Assembly (NCBI RefSeq): GCF_030063335.1
Contig: NZ_JASISW010000030.1
Span: forward strand, 1 to 56,275
Source: Rhodococcus sp. G-MC3
GTDB taxonomy: Bacteria > Actinomycetota > Actinomycetes > Mycobacteriales > Mycobacteriaceae
Direction of reading: 5' to 3'
Length of the DNA stretch: 56,275 nucleotides
The notes under the pieces are model-generated. The model was not told the DNA's origin. It saw nothing but the letters and a program-made list of their open reading frames with translations, and did no database searches. Position numbers and translations under genes: made by a program. Of this stretch, positions 22,113 to 30,198 are shown piece by piece; the stretch's first letter is position 1; every line of letters begins with the position of its first letter.

Positions 22113-22131
22113 TAAGAGTAGGCTAACCTTG
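22113..22131. promoter_or_regulatory. IdeR/DtxR-type iron box
   Basis: The 19-mer has an intact 11-base core TAGGCTAACCT and matches 14 of 19 positions of the IdeR/DtxR consensus TTAGGTTAGGCTAACCTAA. It sits 28 bases upstream of the lipoprotein start and 26 bases before the divergent SDR start, so iron-loaded IdeR bound here would repress the transporter gene and possibly the SDR gene. The consensus is established for mycobacteria and corynebacteria; binding here is inferred. Confidence 0.75.
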
Positions 22132-22156
22132 TATTGAAGTTCAAACGCGGTGACAC

Positions 22157-22993
22157 TTGGCTACCGCTACGGTGGAACGCGTGCCTCTTCCCCGCCCGGC
22201 CCCCGACCGCACCGCCGTCGTCACCGGCGCCTCCTCGGGAATCGGGGAAGCGATAGCGCGCGAGCTGGCGGGCAGGGGGCATGGAGTCACCCTCGTCGCA
22301 CGGCGTGGGGACAAGTTGACTGCGCTGGCCGAGGAGTTGACTGCCCTCGGTGTCCGCGCCGAAGTGCTGGCGACCGACTTGTCCGACCGCTCTGCCAGAG
22401 CCGAATTGCTCCCCCGCATCGTGGCACTCGGATTGGTTCCGGACATCCTGGTCAACAACGCGGGCTTGTCGACGCTCGGACCCGTCGCGTCTTCAGATCC
22501 CGAGGCCGAACTGAACATGATCGAGGTCGACGTCGCTTCCGTTGCCGACCTGTGCACTCGATTCCTGCCGGGGATGACCTCTCGCAGACGGGGAGCGGTG
22601 CTCAATGTCGCGTCCACCGCTGCGTTCCAGCCACTGCCTGGACAAGCCGGATACGGGGCATGCAAGGCGTTCGTGCTGTCCTACACCCAGAGCCTCACCG
22701 GGGAATTGAAGGGCACAGGCGTCACCGCGACGGCACTGTGCCCCGGCCCCGTCGACACCGGGTTCGGCGAAGCGGCTGGGTTCTCGAAAAAGGACGCCGA
22801 AGCCGCGCTTCCGCCGATCATGTGGGTCACCGCGAAGGCCGTCGCGAAAACTGCCGTCGACGGCATGGCCAAGGGCCAGATGGTCGCAATTCCCGGTACG
22901 GTCAATCGCATCGCGTCGGTGTTTGCTTCGGTGACACCTCGAAAACTGTTGGTGCCCATTCTTGCTCGCACTCATCCCGGACTGAAGAAATGA
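22157..22993 (+). CDS. SDR family NAD(P)-dependent oxidoreductase
   Basis: A 278-residue classical short-chain dehydrogenase/reductase. It has the nucleotide loop VVTGASSGIGEAIA, the NNAG motif in DILVNNAG, catalytic Ser in NVASTAAF and the YGACK Tyr/Lys pair. An ARRGDK segment after the second strand suggests NADPH preference. The N-terminal MATATVERVPLPRP leader is seen in related actinobacterial proteins, which supports the TTG start at 22157; GTG codons at 22172 and 22181 are alternatives. Substrate unknown. The SRPBCC gene follows after 16 bases on the same strand and the divergent iron gene shares the promoter region. Confidence 0.9.
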   Translation: MATATVERVPLPRPAPDRTAVVTGASSGIGEAIARELAGRGHGVTLVARRGDKLTALAEELTALGVRAEVLATDLSDRSARAELLPRIVALGLVPDILVNNAGLSTLGPVASSDPEAELNMIEVDVASVADLCTRFLPGMTSRRRGAVLNVASTAAFQPLPGQAGYGACKAFVLSYTQSLTGELKGTGVTATALCPGPVDTGFGEAAGFSKKDAEAALPPIMWVTAKAVAKTAVDGMAKGQMVAIPGTVNRIASVFASVTPRKLLVPILARTHPGLKK

Positions 22994-23009
22994 CCGAAAA
23001 AGGAATGCC

Positions 23010-23504
23010 ATGAATCGTGAACTGACCGTGTCCGACAGTCTTGTCGTGAACACCGACCCGACAACGCTGTACGACGCCATCAGCGACCCGACGCAGATGG
23101 GTTCGTGGAGTCCGGAAAACCTCGGCGCGGTGGTGCATGAACCTCGCGACAAAGCTTACGTGGGAATGGTGTTCGACGGGCGCAACAAACGAGGACGAGC
23201 ACGTTGGGTAACCCGATGCACGGTGACCGTCGCGGATCCGGGTACAGCATTCGAGTTCCGGGTCCACGCCATCGGCGTGAAGTCGCCGAGCCTGAAAGGC
23301 GCGAACGCCACCTGGCGATACGATTTCAAATCCGCCCCAGGCGGCACGACAGTGACCGAGACCTGGACGGACGACCGTCGAAAGTGGCCGGACGCACTGG
23401 CATTGGTCTTCGACAAAATCGTCACCAGCGGCAAGACATTCCCGCAGTTTCAGCGCCGAAACATCCGTCGGACACTGGAAAACCTACAGAAGCATTACGC
23501 CTGA
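23010..23504 (+). CDS. SRPBCC (START-like) family protein
   Basis: A 164-residue protein with the polyketide-cyclase/dehydrase-like fold: SDSLVVNTDPTTLYDAISDPTQMGSW at the N-terminus and TTVTETWTDDRR near the C-terminus. These proteins form a deep hydrophobic cavity and bind lipids or aromatic ligands, sometimes as enzymes. No catalytic residues can be assigned. The ATG has GGAA upstream and the gene is 16 bases after the SDR gene, so both probably share one transcript and may act on the same hydrophobic compound. Confidence 0.85.
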   Translation: MNRELTVSDSLVVNTDPTTLYDAISDPTQMGSWSPENLGAVVHEPRDKAYVGMVFDGRNKRGRARWVTRCTVTVADPGTAFEFRVHAIGVKSPSLKGANATWRYDFKSAPGGTTVTETWTDDRRKWPDALALVFDKIVTSGKTFPQFQRRNIRRTLENLQKHYA

Positions 23505-23528
23505 CAGTCACGGAGACATCAGAAAGTT

Positions 23529-24035
23529 TCACGCTCTCTCGAAAACACCGCGGACGTACGCAGCCTGCCCCGCGTGTTGGAGATCGTCCGAGACGACGGA
23601 CACCAGCCGCACTCCCAGGGTGACCGGCGGATTCCAGTTCTCGTCCACGACGCGGTCCAAATCCTCGGCTGTCAGCGACTCGATGTACGCGACGGTCCTG
23701 GCGTGGACGGCGTCGTGGTACTCCCGTAAAAGGTCGGCTCCGGTGGTGACCGCAGCGACGTCGGCGGCGGACTGTCCGTAACCGATGGCCGCGCCGTCGA
23801 ACGGCAGATCGAACCGGGCCTCCCAACCATCGGAGGTCCAGACCTGTTCGGCACCCGCCACTCCCGCGACATGGTCGTCCTGTACCCGCGTCAAATGCCA
23901 GATCAGCCACGCGATGGTGTTCGCTTCGGCATCGAGTCGGTAGGTCAACGCGTCGGCCGGGATGTCGTCGAGGGTGTCGTGAACGACGCCCTTGATTCGC
24001 TCGAATGCTTCGACGAGGACTGCAACGTGATTCAT
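23529..24035 (-). CDS. DinB-fold protein, mycothiol transferase-like
   Basis: About 168 residues from the ATG at 24035 (AAAGGA upstream): MNHVAVLVEAFERIKGVVHDTL. The pattern NTIAWLIWHLTRVQDDHVAG and the C-terminal DDLQHAGQAAYVRGVFE supply the His residues that bind metal in the DinB/YfiT four-helix fold. In actinobacteria this family (DUF664) includes mycothiol-dependent S-transferases and isomerases. The specific substrate is unknown. The frame is open upstream to 24110, but the conserved start is at 24035. It is divergent from the quinone oxidoreductase gene with 73 bases between. Confidence 0.85.
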   Translation of the reverse strand: MNHVAVLVEAFERIKGVVHDTLDDIPADALTYRLDAEANTIAWLIWHLTRVQDDHVAGVAGAEQVWTSDGWEARFDLPFDGAAIGYGQSAADVAAVTTGADLLREYHDAVHARTVAYIESLTAEDLDRVVDENWNPPVTLGVRLVSVVSDDLQHAGQAAYVRGVFERA

Positions 24036-24108
24036 GGGTGGGTGATCCTTTCTGCGACTGGCGCCGCACCATGGAATTTCCAGCGTATTCGATCCCGTTG
24101 AACCAACC

Positions 24109-25125
24109 ATGAAAGCAATTACCTATTCCAGGACCGGCGATACTTCCGTACTCGACTTCGTGGATCGGGACGTAGCGGAACCAGGCCCAGGTGAAGTGCG
24201 AGTGAAGGTAGTCGTTTCCGGCGTCAACCCCACCGACTGGAAGAACCGATCCGGGGGAAGCGGTGATATCGCGTTCGACGAAGTGGTTCCCAACCAGGAT
24301 GGTGCAGGCATCATCGACGCCGCGGGTCCGGGAGTCGAGGGTCTCGCAGTCGGCGACAGAGTGTGGCTCTACCTCTCCCAGTACCAGCGGCCGACCGGAA
24401 CAGCGCAGGAGTACACGGTCGTCCTCGCCGAACACGTCGTCCGGCTACCCGAAAACGTCAGCTTCGACGTCGGCGCCAGCCTCGGTGTGCCCGCAATGAC
24501 TGCACACCGCGCCCTGACGGTATCCGAGGATGGACCTTCGCGACTCGCTCCCGGTGCTCTCCGCGGCAAGACAGTGCTCGTGGCCGGTGGCGCTGGAGCC
24601 GTCGGGCACGCGGCGATCCAGCTGGCCCGATGGGCCGGAGCAACCGTCGTGACTACCGTCAGCGGCCCCGAGAAAGGTGCTCTCGCCTCGGCCGCCGGAG
24701 CCCACCACGTTGTGAACTACACCGCCGGTGATGCTGTAGCGGAGATTCGCGCCGTCGCACCGGACGGCGTCGACCTGATCGTGGAGGTCGCACCGGCCCA
24801 GAATGCGGAACTGAACATAGCGGTCGCCTCGACACGAGCCTCGATCGCGATCTATGCCAACAACGGCGGCGACAGCATCACATTGGACGTCCGCCCAAAT
24901 ATGGTGTCGAACATTCGATACCAGTTCGTGTTGCTCTACACCGTCGGGGTCGCGGCGCTCGATGCCGCAGCCGAGGACGTCAACACCGCGGCGGGCGCCG
25001 GAGTTCTGGGTGTCGGCGAGGACGCGGGACTGCCGCTGCATCGATTCCCGCTTGCCGACACTGCCGCAGCTCATGCCGCTGTCGAGAACAACACTGTCGG
25101 AAAGGTTCTCATCGACGTTCGGTGA
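24109..25125 (+). CDS. zinc-independent NADPH:quinone oxidoreductase (MDR family)
   Basis: A 338-residue medium-chain dehydrogenase/reductase. The N-terminus MKAITYSRTGDTSVLDFVDR and GVNPTDWKNRSGG are typical of the QOR branch, which lacks the catalytic and structural zinc cysteines of alcohol dehydrogenases. The Rossmann loop is VAGGAGAVGHAAIQLARWAG, consistent with NADPH binding. It should reduce quinones or enones by one- or two-electron transfer. ATG at 24109; the downstream methyltransferase gene starts 132 bases later and probably has its own promoter. Confidence 0.92.
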   Translation: MKAITYSRTGDTSVLDFVDRDVAEPGPGEVRVKVVVSGVNPTDWKNRSGGSGDIAFDEVVPNQDGAGIIDAAGPGVEGLAVGDRVWLYLSQYQRPTGTAQEYTVVLAEHVVRLPENVSFDVGASLGVPAMTAHRALTVSEDGPSRLAPGALRGKTVLVAGGAGAVGHAAIQLARWAGATVVTTVSGPEKGALASAAGAHHVVNYTAGDAVAEIRAVAPDGVDLIVEVAPAQNAELNIAVASTRASIAIYANNGGDSITLDVRPNMVSNIRYQFVLLYTVGVAALDAAAEDVNTAAGAGVLGVGEDAGLPLHRFPLADTAAAHAAVENNTVGKVLIDVR

Positions 25126-25257
25126 CCACCGGCAACGTGCTCCAAGCACTTCGTGTGACGGCCGGAAGGTCACAGACCCGCTCACGGGCGCCTGGCCGTA
25201 TTGCTAAAACGGCAAGCAGTATTGCGGAATCGGAAGTTTCCCGGCACCCTGAGTTTC

Positions 25258-25878
25258 ATGACCACTCACGATGACGCCCCCACCGTGTTCGACCAACCGT
25301 TCTGGGACAACCTCTACACCGAGCGCGCGATGCGCTGGAGTGGCAACGCCAATCCGGTTCTCGTCACCGAGGCATCCAAGCTCGAGCCAGGCACCGCCCT
25401 CGACATCGGCAGCGGCGAGGGCGGCGACGCCTTCTGGCTGGCTGACAACGGCTGGACAACGACGGGATCCGACATCTCGGTGGTCGCCCTCGATCGTGCG
25501 CGGCAAGCACAGGGCGAACGCACGATCGAGTGGCTGCACCGCGACCTGCTCGAATGGGCTCCCGAGAGCAGTTACGACCTCGTGACCGCCCATTTCTTCC
25601 AGCTACCTCCACTGCAGGTCGGTCCAGCCTTCACTCGTTTCGGCAACGCTGTGGCCGCCGGCGGGCACCTCCTGATTGTCGGCCACAGCCCCAACGATGC
25701 GATGGCCTCACAACACCAGCATGCCGAAATGCTGTTCGGCGTCGACTCGATCACATCCCTGTTCGACGGTGACCAGTGGACGACGGTCGTGGCCGAGGAC
25801 CGCGTGCGAGCAGGCAACAACCCCGACGGGAGCCACGGCGAGCGCATCGACACTGTTGTTCTACTTCGTCGACAGTAG
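25258..25878 (+). CDS. class I SAM-dependent methyltransferase
   Basis: About 206 residues from the ATG at 25258 (MTTHDDAPTVFDQPFWDNLY). Motif I is LDIGSGEGGDAFWLA, followed by GSDISVVALDRAR (motif II acidic residue) and YDLVTAHFFQLP. The FWDNLYTERAMRWSGNANPVLV opening is shared with thiopurine/tellurite-type and related small methyltransferases. The acceptor is unknown. The frame remains open 19 codons upstream, but those residues look non-coding. Confidence 0.88.
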   Translation: MTTHDDAPTVFDQPFWDNLYTERAMRWSGNANPVLVTEASKLEPGTALDIGSGEGGDAFWLADNGWTTTGSDISVVALDRARQAQGERTIEWLHRDLLEWAPESSYDLVTAHFFQLPPLQVGPAFTRFGNAVAAGGHLLIVGHSPNDAMASQHQHAEMLFGVDSITSLFDGDQWTTVVAEDRVRAGNNPDGSHGERIDTVVLLRRQ

Positions 25879-25913
25879 GTTTGCGTCGGAGGTGAACCGA
25901 TAAACTCGTAACG

Positions 25914-26264
25914 GTGTCACCACCGCGCAAGTCCTACCTCCCGCTCGCCGTCTCGATGGTCGCCGCGCTGATCATCCTGTTCACCCCGGCGTCGGGAGTA
26001 CCGAGTGGATTCGAGCACAGCGACAAGATCATCCACTTCGGACTGTTCGCCGCACTCGCGTACAGCTCGCGGATCGCGGCGATCAGCACAAGAACCACGG
26101 CGCTGTGGACCGTCGGATTCGCCATCGTGTCCGAAATGCTGCAGGCAGTTCTCCCGCTGGGCCGCAGCGGCTCCGCACTCGACGCACTGTTCGACGCCGC
26201 GGGAGTCGCTGCGGGCCTGCTCGTCGCCGTGCGCTTTGCACCGGACCGGACGGCTATACACTGA
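25914..26264 (+). CDS. VanZ-like membrane protein
   Basis: A 116-residue, largely hydrophobic protein with about three to four membrane helices. The VanZ features are visible: DKIIHFGLFAALAYSSR, then the acidic SEMLQAVLPLGRSGSALDALFDAAGVAAG block. VanZ-type proteins are linked to glycopeptide tolerance and cell-envelope processes, but no mechanism can be assigned. The start is a GTG; TAAACT at 25901-25906 lies 7 bases before it, so a leaderless transcript is likely. The Stealth gene follows after about 115 bases on the same strand. Confidence 0.8.
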   Translation: MSPPRKSYLPLAVSMVAALIILFTPASGVPSGFEHSDKIIHFGLFAALAYSSRIAAISTRTTALWTVGFAIVSEMLQAVLPLGRSGSALDALFDAAGVAAGLLVAVRFAPDRTAIH

Positions 26265-26379
26265 TTGGAACGCTCCGGGGGTTCTCGGCTCGCTGGCCCC
26301 CTCCGGAAGGATCATCATCACCTCGTCGCCGCCCCACGAGATCTACCTTGTTCCACCGGAGCAGGATTCCGACGACCCT

Positions 26380-27906
26380 GTGCTGGGCGAATCGGCAGGG
26401 TCGATAGCCAGACTCACCGACCGATCCGACGTCATGCCCTTCGCCGGCCGTTTTGCACTGAAGATCACCTCCACCACTCCGCACCAGGCGATGGTCGAAG
26501 ACCTTCTTTTCATCCGAGCAGTTCTCGACGAGGCCGAGATCAATTACCTGCTGGTGCGCGGCAACGACGAACGCCCGGTCGTGGCCGTCGACGATCTCTC
26601 TCGCGAAGCGTTGAGAGCCGCCCTCGTCCAGGCGTGCACCCGAGAACCTTTCTATTGCAAGACCGTTGACGTCAAACGCGGGAAAGCTGTTCTCGTTGCG
26701 GACGGCCTCCTGACCGATGCACCCAATGCCCGCATCTTCCGACTCTTCCGTCCGCGCGTCGAACCTGCGAGCGGGTTGCACTACGCCGCTTCGACCGCCG
26801 TCCAGATCGAACTGTGGTCGATCTCACCGACAGAAATTCAGCTGCCGGTGGAGAATTCGCTCACACGGAGAAGCATCAGGCCCGAAGAGGCGGTACGGGG
26901 CACTGTCGAGCGATTCGGTAAGACGTGGCCGACGATCGAGAACATGTTCGCCGACCACGCCTCGGACATCAATTTCGATATCGACATCGTCTTCTCCTGG
27001 GTCGATGGCTCCTCCGCCGAGTTCCAGGCACAACGGGCACGGCGGATGCAGAACTATGTGGTCGGTGATGGTGACGCCTCGTCCGCGCGCTTCCGCCAGA
27101 TCGACGAACTCAAATACGCACTGCGGTCGATTCACATGTACGCACCGTGGATCCGGCGCATCTTCGTCGCCACAGACTCGGATCGACCATCGTGGCTCGC
27201 CGACGATCCGCGCGTGACTTTTGTTCCGAGCGAGACGTTCTTCGTCGACAAATCGGTTCTTCCGACGCACAATTCGCAGGCAGTGGAAAGCCAGCTCCAC
27301 CACATTCCCGGGCTGTCCGAACACTTCCTCTACTCCAACGACGACATGTTCTTCGGCCGACCAGTCGGACCACAGATGTTCTTCTCCCCCGGCGGAATCA
27401 GCATGTTCATCGAAGCGACGACGCGAATCGGACTGGGATACAACGACGCCGATCGAAGTGGCTTCGAAAATGCTGCGCGAGTCAATCGTCGACTCCTGCA
27501 AGATCGATTCGGCCTCATGACCACCCGCCATCTCGAACACGCGGCGACACCGTTGCGCAAGAGTGTCATGCAGGAAATGGAAAACGAATTCCCCGACGAA
27601 TTCGCCGCCACCGCAGCAAGTGTGTTCCGCGCGAGTACCAACATCTCGGTGACCAACTCGCTGTACCACTACTACGCGTTGATGAGCGGCCGCGCCGTCG
27701 TACAGCGGGATGCGAGGGTCACCTACATCGACACCACCGCGCACGCAGGGCTGCATGCCATGGAAAACCTGCTCCCCAAGCGTGCAGTCGACTTCTTCTG
27801 CCTCAACGACGGAAGCTTCCCCGAGGTGGACCTCGAAGTCCGCACCAGGCGTGTCACGGACTTCCTGGATCGGTACTTTCCGATCGTCGCGCCCTGGGAA
27901 AGTTAA
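26380..27906 (+). CDS. Stealth family sugar-phosphate transferase
   Basis: About 508 residues. The four Stealth regions are recognisable: CR1 DIDIVFSWVDGSS (about 200-211), CR2 RFRQIDELKYALRSI (from ~238), CR3 HNSQAVESQLHHIPGLSEHF with LYSNDDMFFGRP (about 298-330), and CR4 toward the C-terminus. Stealth proteins transfer a sugar-1-phosphate to another sugar, building phosphodiester-linked capsular or exopolysaccharide; relatives include mycobacterial CpsY and human GlcNAc-1-phosphotransferase. The frame is open upstream through the VanZ gene, so the start is unclear: GTG 26380 is chosen, with TTG 26236 and ATG 26434 as alternatives. The last codons lie in a 15-base tandem repeat that triplicates the stop. 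Confidence 0.85.
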   Translation: MLGESAGSIARLTDRSDVMPFAGRFALKITSTTPHQAMVEDLLFIRAVLDEAEINYLLVRGNDERPVVAVDDLSREALRAALVQACTREPFYCKTVDVKRGKAVLVADGLLTDAPNARIFRLFRPRVEPASGLHYAASTAVQIELWSISPTEIQLPVENSLTRRSIRPEEAVRGTVERFGKTWPTIENMFADHASDINFDIDIVFSWVDGSSAEFQAQRARRMQNYVVGDGDASSARFRQIDELKYALRSIHMYAPWIRRIFVATDSDRPSWLADDPRVTFVPSETFFVDKSVLPTHNSQAVESQLHHIPGLSEHFLYSNDDMFFGRPVGPQMFFSPGGISMFIEATTRIGLGYNDADRSGFENAARVNRRLLQDRFGLMTTRHLEHAATPLRKSVMQEMENEFPDEFAATAASVFRASTNISVTNSLYHYYALMSGRAVVQRDARVTYIDTTAHAGLHAMENLLPKRAVDFFCLNDGSFPEVDLEVRTRRVTDFLDRYFPIVAPWES

Positions 27907-27938
27907 GGCTGGGAAAGTTAAGGCTGGGAGAGTTAAGG
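27894..27938 (+). repeat. three-copy 15-base tandem repeat carrying the Stealth stop codon
   Basis: The unit CTGGGAAAGTTAAGG occurs at 27894-27908, 27909-27923 and 27924-27938; the third copy differs by one base (GAAAG to GAGAG). The unit length is five codons, so the C-terminal Trp-Glu-Ser-stop of the Stealth protein is repeated in frame three times. Looks like recent slippage or duplication. Confidence 0.95.
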
Positions 27939-27948
27939 CTCGCGAGAG

Positions 27949-28854
27949 CTAAAAGCTGACGCGAGAACGCCGTGTGCTGTCGGCGATTCGGACGCCCGAC
28001 TGCTCGAGACGACGCGCGACCTCGTCACCCGGAACGTACTCGCCCACGGTGTCGTAAGTACCGATGGGAACCACCGAGTGGACAACCGTGTCGTCGTAGA
28101 CGTGTACGAGGTTGAATCCTTGTGCACCATCGCGGCCACGGATAGCACCGGACGGCACATTCAGGTCTTGGGTGTAGCAGGTCGCCGACGCCACGGACAC
28201 CGGAATTCCGGCGAACGTCGCCGTCGTCGAGTAATGCAGGTGACCGGCCAGGATCGAACGGACGTCGGTGCCGCGGAGCACGTCGGCAAGATCCTTCTGG
28301 TCGCGTAGCTCGACGAGCACGGCAAGATCGAGCACCGCCGGAACCGGCGGATGGTGCATGGCAAGAATGGTGCCGAATTCGGCTGGCGTTACCAGAACCT
28401 CCGTCAGCCAATCCAATTGGTCACTCGACAGCGCACCGTGGTGTTGGCCGGGCACAGTCGAATCCAGGGTGATCACACGGAGACCGTCGATGTCGTGCAC
28501 TCGATCCACCGACCCCGTCGACGGCTCTTGGTCCAGTAGGCGCACGCGGAACGTGGCCCGGTCATCGTGATTTCCCATCGCCCAGATGATCCGAGCACCC
28601 AATGCATCCGCAACCGGTTCGACAAGGCTTCGCAGCGCGTCGTACGCCCTGGCCTCCCCGCGGTCCGTCAGATCTCCGGTGAACACCAGAGCATCGGGAC
28701 GGACGCCTGAAGCCATCACGTCGGACAGAACGCGACTGAGCCGCTCAGTGCTGTCCACTGCGCCGTAGAGATCACCCTGTGCCACGAGGTGTGTATCGCT
28801 GACATGAAGAAGACAGTGATTCGGGCGTGGGTACTCCGCCGTCCGAGCCTTCAT
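27949..28854 (-). CDS. class III cyclic-nucleotide phosphodiesterase (CpdA/Rv0805-like)
   Basis: A 301-residue metallophosphoesterase. The ligand blocks are complete: [32 protein letters not shown] and LAGHLHYS. Length, the [11 protein letters not shown] block and the SATCYTQDL segment resemble mycobacterial Rv0805 and E. coli CpdA, which hydrolyse 2',3'- and 3',5'-cAMP. It is therefore likely to lower cyclic nucleotide levels, although related enzymes also cleave other phosphodiesters. ATG at 28854. It converges on the Stealth gene, whose stop repeat ends 11 bases away. Confidence 0.88.
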   Translation of the reverse strand: MKARTAEYPRPNHCLLHVSDTHLVAQGDLYGAVDSTERLSRVLSDVMASGVRPDALVFTGDLTDRGEARAYDALRSLVEPVADALGARIIWAMGNHDDRATFRVRLLDQEPSTGSVDRVHDIDGLRVITLDSTVPGQHHGALSSDQLDWLTEVLVTPAEFGTILAMHHPPVPAVLDLAVLVELRDQKDLADVLRGTDVRSILAGHLHYSTTATFAGIPVSVASATCYTQDLNVPSGAIRGRDGAQGFNLVHVYDDTVVHSVVPIGTYDTVGEYVPGDEVARRLEQSGVRIADSTRRSRVSF

Positions 28855-29039
28855 CGGTATCTCGCTTCCGATCGGCTATCAATGGTCACGCTGATCGCGT
28901 GTTCCTCGCCGTTCACAGTAGCCAAGCCTCCTGAGAGGAACTGTTCGGGTACGGCGAGCAAACACCGCGAGAACTCCATGACCTTGTGCAAAAGCACGTC
29001 CGTTCACGCAAGGTGCAGCCGCGTCCTGACCCTGTAGGT

Positions 29040-29075
29040 ACGGCCGGGCACCCGCTGTAGCGGGCGCCCGGCCGT
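29040..29075 (-). terminator. strong hairpin downstream of the acyl-CoA dehydrogenase pair
   Basis: A 10-base stem ACGGCCGGGC (29040-29049) and GCCCGGCCGT (29066-29075) encloses a second stem CCCGCTGTAGCGGG (29051-29064). It lies 15 bases beyond the stop of the minus-strand dehydrogenase gene. There is no T-tract, as is common for actinobacterial terminators. Confidence 0.7.
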
Positions 29076-29090
29076 GGTCTGAAGAGGGGG

Positions 29091-30188
29091 TTACTTGGAC
29101 AGCACTCGCAGATGCTCGTCCACACCGCCGAGGGTGTGCTCGATGGCAATGAGCCTGCTGACGTAGTGCCCGACGGGATATTCGGCGGTGACGCCGATGC
29201 CGCCGTGCAACTGAATCGCTTCCTGGCCGATCTTGCGCGACGACCGGGATATCTGCAGCTTCGCCCGCGAGGCCACCTTCGGATCGACGACGCCGTCCGC
29301 AAGGTTCATCGTCGCGTAGAGGGCCATGCTTCGTGCCAGTTCGAGCAACACGTACATGTCTGCTGCACGGAACGTCAGCGCCTGGAACTTCGCGAGCGGA
29401 ACCCCGAACTGCTTGCGCTGCTTGAGGTAGTCCGTCGTCAGCCGCAGGGCTTCTTCCATCGCCCCGACAGCCTCGGCGCTCAGGGCTGCCTGAGCCTTGA
29501 CCTCGGATGCCACGATCGCGGCCGTTGCGTCGGCACCCTCGCCGAGCGGTTCGGCTGCGACATCGGCGAACGTGATCTGAGCCGCGCGCTGGCCGTCGTG
29601 GGTCTGGTAGGACTTCCGCTCCAGCCCGTTCGCGTCACCGTCGACCAGGAACAATCCGACACCACCGCCCGGCAACGCCGCGCTGACGACGAGGAGATCG
29701 GCGCTTCCGCCGTGCGGGACCGGGTTCTTGGTGCCGTTCATAGACCAAGAACCACCATCCTCGACTGCAGTCACCCCGACTGCAATGTTCGGCCAGCGAC
29801 TGCCGGTTTCGTTGTGCGCGAACGCAAGCAGCGTGCTTCCTTCGGCAACGCCCGGCAGTACACGCTTACGCTGATCGACCGAGCCGACGGCGGAAATCAG
29901 TCCACCGGGGACCAACACGGCATCGAGAATGGGTTCCGGTGCGAGGCGGCGACCAACCTCGGTCATGACGGCCATGATCTCCACCGGGCCGGCGTCCATA
30001 CCGCCGTCGTCCTCGGCAAAACTGAGCCCGAGGAGACCTACCTCGGCGAGTTGCTTCCACACGTCCGCGGACCAACCCGGCTCCTCGGCGACGATCTTGT
30101 TGCGCTTCTCGGTGTCGTACGCGCGGGAAAGCACCTCACGAGTGGTGTCGCGGAGCAGCTTCTGTTCTTCGTTCAGTTCGAAATCCAT
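29091..30188 (-). CDS. acyl-CoA dehydrogenase, small (non-catalytic-type) subunit
   Basis: About 365 residues from ATG 30188 (GAGGTTTCAG upstream): MDFELNEEQKLLRDTTREVL. It has the acyl-CoA dehydrogenase fold, including QLHGGIGVTAEYPVGHYVSR, but the usual flavin-substrate signature is degenerate (AFAHNETGSRWPN in place of a TEP.AGSD-type motif). That is typical of the small subunit of heteromeric alpha2beta2 FadE enzymes in mycolic-acid bacteria, such as pimeloyl-CoA or steroid side-chain dehydrogenases. It follows the large-subunit gene by 10 bases, so both should form one complex that introduces a 2,3 double bond into an acyl-CoA. The frame is open upstream to 30410 within the partner gene. 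Confidence 0.88.
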   Translation of the reverse strand: MDFELNEEQKLLRDTTREVLSRAYDTEKRNKIVAEEPGWSADVWKQLAEVGLLGLSFAEDDGGMDAGPVEIMAVMTEVGRRLAPEPILDAVLVPGGLISAVGSVDQRKRVLPGVAEGSTLLAFAHNETGSRWPNIAVGVTAVEDGGSWSMNGTKNPVPHGGSADLLVVSAALPGGGVGLFLVDGDANGLERKSYQTHDGQRAAQITFADVAAEPLGEGADATAAIVASEVKAQAALSAEAVGAMEEALRLTTDYLKQRKQFGVPLAKFQALTFRAADMYVLLELARSMALYATMNLADGVVDPKVASRAKLQISRSSRKIGQEAIQLHGGIGVTAEYPVGHYVSRLIAIEHTLGGVDEHLRVLSK

Positions 30189-30198
30189 GTCTGAAACC

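Noticed and set aside
26005..26379. N-terminal extension of the Stealth frame through the VanZ gene
   Set aside because: It overlaps a conserved VanZ-like frame and the residues are not Stealth-like.
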